From: Anas platyrhynchos
Taxonomy: Eukaryota; Chordata; Aves; Anseriformes; Anatidae
DNA length: 64,000 bases
Direction: 5' to 3'
Assembly (NCBI RefSeq): GCF_047663525.1
Contig: NC_092611.1
Span: forward strand, 9,089,001-9,153,000
Shown here one piece after another: positions 1 to 14,200 of the stretch. The translations under genes and the position numbers were made by a program. A model generated the notes under the pieces. It was not told where the DNA came from and ran no database searches. It saw only the letters and a program-made list of their open reading frames with translations. The first letter of the stretch is position 1. Each line of letters opens with the position of its first letter.

Positions 1-2734
<2,734 letters not shown>

Positions 2735-2821
2735 TCAGCGGGCCCGCAGCGCCCCGCGCCTCGGCCGGGCGGCCGCGCCGGGGCGGGCAGGCGGCGCGGG
2801 GCCGAGCGGGGCGCCGGGCAT
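2735..2821 (-). promoter_or_regulatory. Upstream ORF in the BACE1 leader
   Basis: An ATG at 2821 (minus strand) opens a 28-codon frame ending in TGA at 2735-2737. The stop lies 30 bases before the BACE1 start codon. The peptide is Ala/Pro/Arg-rich and unlikely to matter by itself. Upstream ORFs in the human BACE1 leader are known to hold down translation and to allow stress-dependent expression. This frame could act the same way, provided transcription starts upstream of 2821. The start site of transcription is not visible, so the role is inferred. Confidence 0.5.
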
Positions 2822-3010
2822 GGCGGAGCGACGCTCCCCGCCCCTGCGCCCGCCCGCCCAGCTCCGGACGCCGTCGCCCCGCCCGCCGGCAGCCGGCGGA
2901 GGAGTTCCGGGCGCGGAGCGGAGCCGCCCGGCACGGCCCCGGGGAGCGCGGCCTGCGCCGGGCCTGCTCCGGGCCTAGGCCTGGCCGCGGGGCCCCGGGC
3001 CCGGCGCCGC

Positions 3011-3024
3011 GTCGCCATGGCAAC
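3011..3024 (+). promoter_or_regulatory. RFX X-box 1
   Basis: GTCGCCATGGCAAC matches the X-box consensus GTNRCC-N(0-3)-RGYAAC at every position, with a 2-base spacer. RFX factors bind this element in promoters of ciliary genes. It lies about 1 kb before the CEP164 start codon and about 0.3 kb upstream of the BACE1 start. Confidence 0.7.
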
Positions 3025-3051
3025 GCGCGGCGGCACCCCGCTTCGGCACGG

Positions 3052-3070
3052 ACTACAGCTCCCGGCAGGC
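3052..3070 (+). promoter_or_regulatory. ZNF143-like site
   Basis: ACTACAGCTCCCGGCAGGC resembles the long ZNF143 motif (ACTACAATTCCCAGMATGC type), which is common in CpG-island and bidirectional promoters. The ACTACA and CCC core positions agree, while the 3' half differs by a few bases. It sits between the first X-box and the CCAAT boxes. Confidence 0.5.
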
Positions 3071-3108
3071 CCCGCGCGCGGCTCCCGCCCCGCCCGCGCT
3101 CCTCTCGG

Positions 3109-3145
3109 CCAATGGGACGCCGGGCGGTGCCCCGCGGGGACCAAT
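3109..3145 (+). promoter_or_regulatory. Paired CCAAT boxes
   Basis: Two CCAAT motifs lie at 3109-3113 (GGCCAATGGG) and 3141-3145 (GACCAATAGC), 32 bases apart and on the same strand. Both have flanks typical of NF-Y sites. NF-Y pairs at about this spacing are common in bidirectional CpG promoters, and RFX and NF-Y sites often occur together. Confidence 0.6.
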
Positions 3146-3172
3146 AGCGCTCGGGAGGGGGCGGGACGTGCG

Positions 3173-3187
3173 GTTGCCAGGGGCAAC
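3173..3187 (+). promoter_or_regulatory. RFX X-box 2
   Basis: GTTGCCAGGGGCAAC is a full match to GTNRCC-N3-RGYAAC and is almost a perfect inverted repeat (GTTGCC...GGCAAC). It lies 28 bases after the second CCAAT box. Of the group it is the best candidate for an RFX dimer site. Confidence 0.75.
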
Positions 3188-3247
3188 GCGACCCGGATGC
3201 GGTTGCAGTGAGGGCCCGGGCGGCGGCGGGGCCTGGGACCGGCCCCG

Positions 3248-3261
3248 GTAACCACGGCAAC
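3248..3261 (+). promoter_or_regulatory. RFX X-box 3
   Basis: GTAACCACGGCAAC matches every position of the X-box consensus with a 2-base spacer. It lies just before a block of imperfect GGGCACC heptamers. Confidence 0.7.
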
Positions 3262-3270
3262 CGCGGCCCC

Positions 3271-3312
3271 GGGCACCGGGCACCGGGCACCGGGTACCTG
3301 GTACCGGGAACC
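3271..3312 (+). repeat. Heptamer tandem repeat (GGGCACC)n
   Basis: Six consecutive 7-base units: GGGCACC three times, then GGGTACC, TGGTACC and GGGAACC. The same theme continues loosely to about 3400 with GGAACC, GGTAACC and GGTGCC words. The last exact unit runs into an X-box-like site at 3307-3320. Confidence 0.85.
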
Positions 3313-3320
3313 ACGGCAAC
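3307..3320 (+). promoter_or_regulatory. Degenerate RFX X-box 4
   Basis: GGAACCACGGCAAC differs from the X-box consensus at one position (G for T at base 2). It repeats the right half and spacer of X-box 3. It probably belongs to the same repeated tract, so its role as a site is uncertain. Confidence 0.4.
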
Positions 3321-4062
3321 CAGGGGAACCCGGCCCGGGAACGTCGGGAACCCAGTCCCGGTAACCGGGTGCCGGTACCCCGCTAACCGGCCCGGTGACC
3401 CCGGCCGCATCCGGCCCCGGGGCTGCGGGCGGCCTGAGGGGGCCGCGGGGCCCTGAGGGGCCGGTACCGGGGAGCAGGGGACGAGGGGGCTCAGCCCCGC
3501 TGTCCTCCCGCCCGCCCTCCCTCAGAAGCCGCGGGTCCCCCGGGGTTGGTGCTGCCCGGAGCCCCTTCCCCCCCGTCAGAACGGGGGCAGCAGTTTGAAG
3601 GGACAGGTCCTGGCCCTGCCCTGCTCCGCGTGTCCGAGCAGCGCACAGCCAGCAGGTGGGCTGCGTCCCCACTGCTGAATGAAGAGATAAAAAGCCAAAA
3701 GTAAGTGCAAGCGGCCTTTGCCTTTTGTAGGAGAGGCGTGGGAACACGCTGACAAGCAGCGTAACACCGTGCCCTGCCTGGTGCTGTGAATTGGCTTCTA
3801 GGCTGTGGTTTGCTCCCCGGTGCTTCAGCCGTGCCCCCCTGCCTTCCCCAAACCCCGCCAGTTCCAGCTGCCTGCCCCGTGTGCCCCCCATCTGCATCTG
3901 TGCTTGGCACCCCCAGCTCACCCCGTTCCCCTTCACAGCCCCAGTGCTGAGTTTCTTCTGGGGCTTTGCCGCTGTGTGACAAGGAAGTGTTGTTTCTGCC
4001 TGACTGCAGATGTCCGTTGTGATTTTGGGGTTGTTTCCTTCCTGCCGCCAGGTGCAGGAGCC

Positions 4063-5269
4063 ATGGCAGGAGCTATGGTACGCATCGGAGACCAGCTCAT
4101 CCTGGAAGAAGATTACGACGAGACGTACATCCCCAGCGAGCAAGGTAGCAGATGCTCGGCCTCCTGGGAGCTGCAGGAGGGGACTCAAGCTTGCCAAACC
4201 ATTTCTAGGCCTATTAACGAAATGGGAGCTGGGGAGAGCATGAGCCAAGAGGGCAGAAAGAAATGGAATTTCATGTAGAGTTGAGAAATGAGCTTTTTGA
4301 TTGGCAAGGATATTTGACAGCTCGCAGCCTCCATCTCCCTGCTTCACCAGCCTGGTAGGACACTGACACACAGAACCATTTTGACAGCTTTGAGCGGTGT
4401 CCTTTCAGGATTGGGATTTCCCATTGTGTCCGTTGCTTTAGCTGAGGAAGTTGGCTTGGTTGTGTACTGCCTGGTGCAGTCTAGCTCTACAGATTCCCGT
4501 TCTGTTTCCTAGAAATCCAGGATTTTGCAAGGGACATCGGGATCGACCCTGAGAAGGAGCCGGAGCTGATGTGGCTGGCCAAGGAAGGCATTGTGGCCCC
4601 GTTACCGCCCGAGTGGAAGCCCTGGTGAGAGCTCTCTGTCAGGAGCTGCTTTGTAAGGTTGCTGGCCTCTCCTGGCCTCCCTGCTGAGCTGCCTGTTGGG
4701 GTGTCAGAGCAGGGCGCCAGGTGGGAAGTGAGGATAACACAGGCACTTCCTGGGGATGGGGGAGCTCAGTTCTTCCTGGGGCGGTGGAAGAAGAAGAAAG
4801 AGGGTGTGAGAAGTTGGATAAGGACGTGAGCAGTCTCCAGGAGAGCTGCTTCCCACACCAATGCCTCTGGGCTCTTGGAGACGTTGTGCTCCTGTTCACT
4901 GAATGCAGGGTGGTCACGTTACCCAGTAGGAATATTTTTAGAGCCTTCAGAAACCCTTGAATGAAGCCATGTCCTTGTGCAGAGCACAGAGCTGCTGCTT
5001 GTGCGCACAGAGCTGATGTGCTGGTCCTTCACGTTCTCACGCTGTGTTTACTGTGCAGCCAGCATATCACTGGTGATATCTACTACTTCAACTTTGCTAA
5101 TGGCCAGTCCACGTGGGACCACCCCTGCGATGACCACTACAGAGAACTTGTCACTCAGGAGCGAAAGAAGCTGCTGGAACGCGGCGGTTTGAAAAAGAAA
5201 GAGAAGAAGAAGAAAGACAAGAAAGAAAAGAAAGACAAGAAGGAAAAGCAGGCACTGAAGCGACCCGCT
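4063..5269 (+). CDS. CEP164: CEP164 exons 1-3: N-terminus, WW domain, Lys-rich tail
   Basis: The exons are 4063-4144, 4513-4624 and 5059-5269. The start [20 protein letters not shown] matches the human N-terminus (MAG..LRIGDQLVLEEDYDE) and fixes the ATG; the context GGAGCCATGG is a strong Kozak. The WW domain spans about residues 56-89, with signature Trp62 and Trp84, the Tyr73-Tyr74 pair and Pro87. In human this region binds TTBK2. After it comes a Lys/Glu-rich run ([19 protein letters not shown]). The exon joins are phase 1, phase 2 and phase 0. The upstream AGs at 4009 and 4051 are possible acceptors for a 5' non-coding exon. Confidence 0.93.
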
Positions 5270-8200
5270 GTAAGTAGGGCCTGCTGCCTGCAGTGGCTCT
5301 GGGGAGCAGCAGAAAGGCTGGCTGAGGATGAGTGGCTGTGAATTAGGGGGTGATGCTGTGCTGCTGCTGCTTTGGAACGGGAACAGCGATTGCTTGCTTG
5401 CTGGGTCACACACACACAGAAAACTTGGGAAGTTTTGGTTTAGGCGGGCACATCCTAGTGGCTGTGCCACAGCCCCATAATGTTATTGCTGAGAGGCAAG
5501 TGAGCCAAGGCGGCTGGCACCATTTGTAGCAGATATTGACTGTTCCTAAGGAAATTTAGACAAATAACTGAATATCCTAGTAATGCTAAGGTAGAGACTT
5601 TCCAGCTTAAAAACATTAAAAACATTTTTCATGTTAGACTTTGAACCTGAGCTTGGCTCTTGTTCATGACGTTCTGTCTTTTGGACAGGGAACAATTATT
5701 ATCTTGCAATTGTGTGTGTGAGTGGAGGGAGGGGAGCTGGAAAACACTTGGAGTGCTGGAAAGATTTCTTTCTTTGAAGAAGACAATAAAAGGTGCTCAT
5801 GCAGTGTCCATGCACACACTGCTGTGCTATCCGGGCACTGAACACACATTTAGATGTGAGAGGCTCTCCTGCTCTGCTTTTGGCAGCTGCAGACATAGCC
5901 AAATGCACTTCAGGTCCCAAGTGATGGCAATTCCTTCCTGCCTTCTGTTAGCCAGTCACAAGGTAAATATCAGTGGGGGAAGAGAGTGTTATTACTAAAG
6001 CATAGACATCTTCAACCCAGAAAACCTCAGGCCTTCGATTTGAGTATTTTCTATTATATGCAGACAGATTACTCTAAGTGCTCCAAAATTTGCACTCCGA
6101 TTTATATATAAACCACTGCTAATATAGCTGTACTTTAAGTAAGGGTTATATAGATACCCTTACATGTAAAGTTTTAGTTGTTATTTGCTAATATTTATCT
6201 ACTTAGGAAATGCAGCCAGGGATTCTTCCTTCGACACCCTTTTGTCAGATACCCTGTGCCATTCTGTCCCCTGGACAGGAGAGCCCCGAGCCAGAACCAG
6301 ATAGCCAGATTAGAAATGAAGGCCTCTTTGACAAAGGCAAATGGAGAGCATCATGTGTAACGGATTTGTGGAGGCAGTTTGCAGACATGTGGCCAAACAA
6401 CCCGCACCCTATCCTGGTATCAGAGTTCAGCAGGCCGTACCACACCTTAACTGATGCGGTGACAGTTTTAGAAAACGGCCCACCTTTTGGCAGCTTTGAT
6501 GTAGACATCCACCAGGAGCAAGGTATACCTTTGGCAGTACAAGAAAATCTTTGTTCCAGTTCTTCTGACTCACAGTCTGACGATGTAGAGGTGAGGCCAA
6601 CAGTGCAACCTTTGCATGTGTTAAAGAAATCCTATTCGCAAGACTTTGAGAATGTTAAAACTCCACCAGAATCCCCTGAAGACAAAATTCCGCTCTTTGA
6701 TGAAAAGCTGAAAGGAAAGCAGAAGATTAAAGACATGATGGATGACTGTGTCTGTAAATCTGATCATCCTTTCTCAGCTGGAGAGGATACAGGAACTGGT
6801 GGGGATGTGAGAAGAAGTCTGAGCTTATTGCAAGCCAGAGAAGAAAGATTTTACTGCAGGAACCCTGAAATGACTCTCTTTGATGCCAGTGCCACAAATG
6901 ACTGGGGTTTGCAGGAGACAGTTGATGCTCCACATGCTCAAGAAGAGCTAAGCTCCCACAGCAAAGTATCTCAGAGCAGAAGTAAGAGAAGAGTTCAAGG
7001 TGGGGAGGCTTTGGCTCAAGCTAGCAACCTCTGCAAGAGCAATGAGAGCAGCAGCAGACCTGAGAGAGAGGGCTCAAAGCAAGTGGAGCTGACGAAACTA
7101 GAAGTAGATACAAAAGGAGACAGCGTGAATGGGGTGCTAGAGAGCCTACCCACGGCCCCTGAAGAGATCGTGAGAACACAACACTGCTTCCAAGGAACAG
7201 ATGCAAAGGGAGGAACTGATGTGTATCTGCATTCTGCAGTAAATCCTACATCAAAACATGTTTTTTCATCTGCCAGTGATGGCTGTAACGATGACGAAAG
7301 AGGTGGTGTGATGTCAGAGTGTGATAGCAGTGATTTGGACAGTTCTCAGAATGATAATGCACCCCGGATACTGGGAGTGAGCCATCAATTCTCCTCCCTA
7401 CACAATGAGTCTGAGAGACCAAAGGACGTGTACCCTATCACAGAAGAGCCTGTGCCACCTCCTCCCGTCCTGGGATCGTCCCCGTCTCAGATATTGAGTG
7501 CTGCCGAGAAGTCAGAGAGAGAGGGTAGCTCCAAGGACGTGAAACTGTGCCACACATTGCAGGAATGTGAAGAAGGTGCCAGCCCAGAACCTGAACGTGT
7601 TAGTTTTTTGGTGGATTCATATGGGAAATGCACAGCCCAGGAGGCTAACAGTGCTGGAGTGCAAACAGAAGTGAAGGAAGAACATGGCAGGACAGGTCAA
7701 GCTCCCGGAGCACAGGGAGATAAGGTCCCAGAAGAACTGCAGGTTCCCCCTGGGAATCTCCGTCAGAGGGCTGACTGCCAGGGAAGCACCAGTCTCTGCC
7801 AGCACGTGGAAGTGGAGACGACCCAAACCAGCCAAACTGCTGAGAATTGCAGCAAAATAGAGGTTGGTGAAGGAGCAGGGAGGAACGAGGTAGGACTAAA
7901 TCCTTTGTGCTGGCACTTCTGTTGTAAACATTTCTGGAGAGCTGAGAGGGAAATCTTGATTTGTAGCTAACTTTCAGGAGCAAAGGGCAAAAGCAGACTG
8001 CTGGAAGTTATATAAGGAAATGTGACATTTGTTAGAGTGATTTTCCTAAAGCTCAAGGGCTAGGATGAAAAATCCTTTGTTCACAGTCCTCCTTGCATGG
8101 CAAACACTGTAAAATTTACATCATGAATTAATTGTGTATTAGGACAGGTGCCTTCTGCACTAAAAAGGAGGTGATGGGCAGAAATCAAATGGGATTGCAA

Positions 8201-11200
8201 TATTGAACACAAAATCATCTTTAATCATGGCACTAACACCCTTTGTAGGAAGCACAACATAAACTCAATCTTTTCCTTGTAAATCCCACGATCTAAATTG
8301 AGAGTGAAATAAGTTATTTTTAGCCTAATTTTGCTCACTGAATCTCGAGGCCCAGAGCGAGTGAGTTGGTTAAAGCAACACAGAAGCTGTAAATCAAAGC
8401 CAGGTCTCCCACGTACACATCCAGTAACTTGACATTGGTCTTTGTTCCCTCTTAAATGAGAAAACCAGGAAAAAGTTTAAATGAATTAGCTTTCCTTAAA
8501 GAGAAGGATTATTCCCAGTGGTTACAAGCGATTGATTTGCAGGCAGGTGCAGTGGAACTGAGCACAATGTAGTCCTTGGACCACTGGTGCCGTAGTCTTA
8601 CGACCCCAAGATGGCTAAAGGTGTGATGGACCATCTATAAACATAACTTTCTCCTTCTGTGAATACCAAGGACCCCCAAAAAGCTGTTAGGAGTGGTGCT
8701 GCCAGTGTCAAGAGAGCTGTGCCTACTGTGTGCTCTCTCAGCACATGCTCTCAGGAGCTCTCTCAGCACTTACTGGTGCTGTACACTAATGCCATGGAAG
8801 ATGTTCTGCACCAAGCCTCCTCGTCACTGGAAGAACGCTCCAGGTTGTTTTGTCTTTGTCAAGAAGTAATTTCCTCAAGTTAATAAAACTTACCAAATCT
8901 CTTGTTCTGAAAACAACTCCCCACCCAAACCAACAACCACCACCACCAAACCCCCTGAAACAAACAAAAACTAAAACCTCAAAACAACAACAAAAAACCC
9001 CAACCCTAGAAGGTCACTGTGTAGTGGTAATGAACTGCTTTGCTCTCCTATTGCAGGTACCCATCTGTGCCTCCACCAAATTGCTAGCTTAGGTTTCTAA
9101 TTAACAGTACGTGCTAGTGCTCAGTTAGCTGATAGTAACTCTGCCTATAAATACAGATAAACTGCAGATTATCCTCCAAGTTTTAATTAGCCCAGTGGAA
9201 GTGAGTTTATCTTTGCTGAAGGACAGCTAACTTCTACTGCTCTACACACATAGTTAATGGCCATCTGGTAGGAAATAATGAGTTACGCCCAGAATATGTA
9301 ATTTGTTCTGTTACCATTGATGTGGCAGTGACTTGGTGGAAGAGAGATCGGTATACATTCATCTCTCTTCCCATCCCTCAGCGTGCAAGTGAATTAACTC
9401 TGTTTTCTGTCTGTAATTTCATATTAACACAGAGTACAGGAACTGTGATTTATGAATAAGCATGTGCTCTGCTGAAGGAACAGCACTTGGCTGTACTGGC
9501 AAGCTACAGATAAAATCCTAGCGTAGCCTTCCTTCTAGTTTAACCTGCGCAGTGTATCAAAGGCGAGACTTCTTGGGTGGGGAATTCCACAAAGTAAAAC
9601 AGAACAGTCCCGCTTCTCGGTGAAGATAGCTCGAAATGTCAAGCTTGCATTGTTCAGAGGTGAGGATGCTGGGTGGCTCCCGGGGCTCTTGCTGTGCTTT
9701 GAAAGGTAAAGATGTATTCAGGAGGTTCTTACTGATGTGCTGCCACAGAACTGCTTTCTACTTTCAGCAGTGGTGGAAAAAGTGCACTTCCACTGGTGTG
9801 AGGTAAGGAAGCAGCCCAGGTTTCTGTCTGGAGATGGTAATTGCAGCGTGTGGGGTGTAGGGAACTTTCTGCTGCCTGGGGCTTCTCCTTCACAGTGCAG
9901 AGTAGCAAGGCAAAGCAGGAAGGGAAGCTGCCGAGGTTGCCTAGGATGGTGTAAGGTATTAGCCTCTCCCAGAGGGTGCTGTGTTTGGTTGCATGCAGGT
10001 GTGGGAGTTAGTGTGGCTGTTGTTGTTCTCTTGCTTCCATTTTGGAGTAATGTCTGCTTCTTTTCCGGATGGCCGTGCTGCTGTAAGGTGAATCGCAGCG
10101 TTCAGATGGGTCTGTGGAGGACAAAACATACGAGTCAATCAAGCTGCTATTCCCCACGCATGGCATGTGCTGCCTGTTGTTTGGTGTTAGCTCGAGGGCA
10201 GTTCCTTGGGGCATAGGTTGGGTGTTAGCAGACAGTGTTTGCACAGGGGAGTGCCCTTGTTCTGAAACGAGTGCCAACTGCGAGCCCACGCTCTCCTCTC
10301 GCACCCTCTAGTCTTCAAGATCCCCGCTAGCACCTGTGCAGGCTCCGTTGGGGAACCTCGCTCCGCTGCGTGGCCCCGTGGCTTCTCCAGCTGGCATCCT
10401 TCGTGGTTCACTGAACTCGGACGTGGGAAGCTCTGTGGACTCCAGTCTTGCAGCCAGAGGAGAAACTCGGGTAAGATTCTGTCTTTGGAAATATGCCCAG
10501 AAAAGCAGGCTCCACAAGAGGTCACGGGCTTGGCAATACATAGAGGTTTAAAAGGCAGTATTTGTGACCTCTCCTCGGTTTTGAAATACTTCTGACTGTT
10601 TTAAAAAACAAACAAACAAAACCTTCCCCAACTCGCACCATATTGCTTGTTTTTCTGCTAATTCTAAGGAGCCCAGTGCCAATTTTTGTATAGTTAGCAG
10701 CTTTAAAGAGAGGACATTTTCAGTTACTGTTGAAATGCTGTTAAGTTCATTTTAGGTGATCTTTAATTTCTATCCAAATGAAGCATGGCATACAGTACAG
10801 ATGACGTAATCTAAAAAATAAAATTTCCACTCTTCTATCTAATGGGAAAGGAATTGAAAGAACATTTTCTGGTTAAAAATAAGACTTACAATCACATTGA
10901 TTGTTTATAGAATGTGCTCTTCAGGATAAAAAATCAAGAATGCTTTATGTAGTAATTTTTTAATTTCAAGGATAAATCAAATAATATACTTGCAAAACAT
11001 TATTCAAACGAACATCTTCACTGAAGGTTTCTTTTGCTGACTTGATTGTCACTGGTGAGTGCAAACATTTTATTTCATTGTGTTCACTCTGTGTAACTAG
11101 CTGTATGCCACTTTCTACCTTCAACAAAGCGATCCAAACAAAACATCTGCTACAGTTGGTCTTGACTGAATCACTGTTTGGAGGCACAGGAAGGTTTCGC

Positions 11201-14200
11201 ATATGTTCTCTGGGAGACTCTTTTTTTGTAACAGGAAAGAGCAACCTCCTAAAGAATGTCACCTCCTAGCTGGCTGTGGCTCTGAAAAATAAGGGTAGCA
11301 GTGTAATCCTGAGCAAGTTCTCAGAATTCAAAAACTTCTTGCCATCGGCAGCTTTCTAAGTCCAGTGGGTTTCAGTGGGTTTGTATCTCCCCTGTTACTT
11401 TGCCTGTCCCCTGACTTCCCTTTCTTTTTGACTTCGCAGCCTGCAGAGCCCTGTAAGCCCACTGGCCAGACCACGAAGTTGCTGGGACTGGTCTGTGAAG
11501 ACAAGAGCTCTCTAAACACAGTACCTTTAGATAACAAGAGAAATGAAGAGGAAGAAAGCGAGAATGAGGTAGTTTGTGTATTGATTCTTAATACGTGTCA
11601 GTAACTGTAGTGCATGAAGCCTCACAGCATGAAAGACTGTGATGCTACCCCCAGTAAGAGCTGACTGACCGTGGTCATTCAGTTTAACTTTAGGCCTTAA
11701 TTTGCACTGCACTTCCTGTGTGTGTCGCTTGGTTGCCAAAAAGCATCTTATCTTTTTTCTCCTTGTGCTCTCTATAAATCAACATCTGCCACAATGCATT
11801 TCTAAGATTAATTGACCATAGGCTTATTGCTGTCGTGTGCTGCTGTGGCTCTGCTCCCTTATTTCCACTAATTGTGAACTCTCAAGTTCCTTCGGTGTGG
11901 CCTATGGGATTGCAGAGATCAGAACTCAATTTCAACCATTTGCTTTCTTTGAATACATTTAGAGTCTCCGTGGGACAAGACTGTTCAAAAACCTGCACAT
12001 GGATGTCAGTGCCTTGGGAGGCAGCTTTGAATCTGAGGTAAGAAAGGCAGTGTGAAACAGGCATGTAAAACTGCCCAGGTAGAAGAGGAGCTATGACAGT
12101 GCACTGCCCACACATGGGCTGCAGGAAAGGTGCCCAGTGAATGTAATTCACAAGAATTAATAGCCTGGAGAAGCCAGAAATAGGCTGTAGAGGGGCAAGG
12201 TGTGGGTATCAGAAGGCAGACTTGTGCTTGAAGGAGAATGCTTCCAGTCTGAGAGATGGTATTTGAGTTGGCTGCACGTTTGCACAAGGAGGAGTTTTAA
12301 TTATTTCTGAATGAAGAAAGAGAAAAACTTCAAGCCACATAGGTGTGATGGGCAAGACAGAAATCAGCTCTTCCAAGGAAGGGCAGAAAGGAGAGGGTCT
12401 CGAATCTGAGTGGCACCACTGTACCTGTTGTGGGAGGAAGGATTGATGAGGAAGAGGCATGATTTGTTTCCTCATTGCTTTTTTCAGTTGGTGTAGAAGG
12501 AAGGCTCATCCTCTGCTGAAATTGCAGTGGTCTCATTTAGAGAGAGAGAAGATGGGAATTTAGTCTGGAAACACCATCCTCGCATTCTCATCCAATTCCA
12601 CAAGAATCTCTTAGGTTCTTCATTGTGGACTGAATATGGCCTCTCTTTTTTTTTTTTTGTGGTAATGTGAAACCCGTTTTCTGTTTTGCATGCTGATAAA
12701 TTCCATTGCTCAGGCTCAGAGCATCAGCAATGAGTTCAGTACATGTGTTGCCTTGTGCAGACATCTTGCTTTCCCTGCGGGTGTGCATTCTTTGCCAGCA
12801 CTTTCTTAGCAGTGATCAGGCTTAAGATGACAAAGGGACAATGTGAAGTGCGTTGCAAGCAGCTCTAGTGATTCAGCCTGTTTGTGCTGACATTAATCCT
12901 CTCTTACCACTTTGAAAATTCTGTTTCAGTATCTGAAAGGCAAATTAATTTCTCTTAAAACATTTTCGGTATTTCCCTCACCCTTTTCACAGTATACAAA
13001 AAAATCAAGCTGTAAAATACTTTGGAGAACCTATTGAACAGCGCCGGGCAAGAACTGCAAAGGTTTCTGTTAAAGTGGATGTAAAAAAAGGCTCAACTCT
13101 CTCATCTCCAAACAACAAGATGCCTGTTGGAGCCCAATTTGTCACTGAAATGTTAATGTGTCCAGGAGCAAAGAGCTGTCCTGGCATTTCAGTGACGTGG
13201 TGGGGCTTCAGGAATCTATTATAAAATGGCAATTGCTGCCCAGCAGCCAGGCTCTGTCTCAAAAGCTAGTAAATCAGATTGGTGATACCTCAGTCCTGAT
13301 AAAATATTAGTGTCCCAGTGAAAAAACATCATTCACTTGTAGCTCCATGAGATGGCAGTAGAAAAACACTCTTACGAGAGAGCCCTCAGCCTGCATCCCA
13401 AACCATTCTCCAGCTTCTTTTCAAAATGGAGAGAAGGAAGGAATTCATAAAACAAGCCCTACAGAAAGTAAATCTAAGAAGTAATGGGATGAAAAAAGCT
13501 GATTTTGTGTAGTCTGTGGATCGGTGCTGAACATCCATATTCAAAAGAAATATGTGAGGGTTTAATGACTTACTGAGATGCAAGGATGGTGGGTAAAAGT
13601 AGAAGCTGCACTGAATATGGCACAACTGTGTGGAAGAGCGGAAGCACAGACGGACAGAAATGCTACCACTTTTAAGTGGCCTCTTGTGGAGCAAGGAGTA
13701 ATTTAGCTGGGGGAAAAAAAACACTGAAAATAAAACCCAAGGCAGATGCTGGAGAACTTGAGGAGTGCGGTTTATATGTAACGGCTCGCATGTCCTTTTA
13801 GAAAGAGGGCCTCCTCTAAGGCTTGGTTTGCTTGGCTGTCCATGGGGTTAGTTCTCACCTGAACCCAGCTTTCATGCCTCCTGATTTCTGGTGATGGAAT
13901 AGTTGCTGCAGATGTGCAAGAGTGCCATTAAAATGTGAAAGAACTCTGGGAACTGCTGAAAGGGGCAAGCAGAGGAAAAGACCTGGAAGCATCTCACTAT
14001 GGGTGCCTGGAGAGAGGGTCCAGTGACGGCAGAAGTGATCCGCAAACTGCAGAGCTTGCAGCTTGGGAAGCTTTGGTACTCTGCCTTCTGTACAGGTCAA
14101 TCTCTGGGTAAACAGTTGGAGTCAAGGGGCTCCTTTATGTGGTGGGGAATTAACATGCAAAGCTCTCTTACCAGATGGAAACGTGTGAAAGAGAGCAGTC

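Noticed and set aside
8659..8883. 74-codon frame in CEP164 intron 4
   Set aside because: No acceptor/donor pair keeps CEP164 frame, the sequence contains simple internal repeats, and it has no similarity to CEP164.
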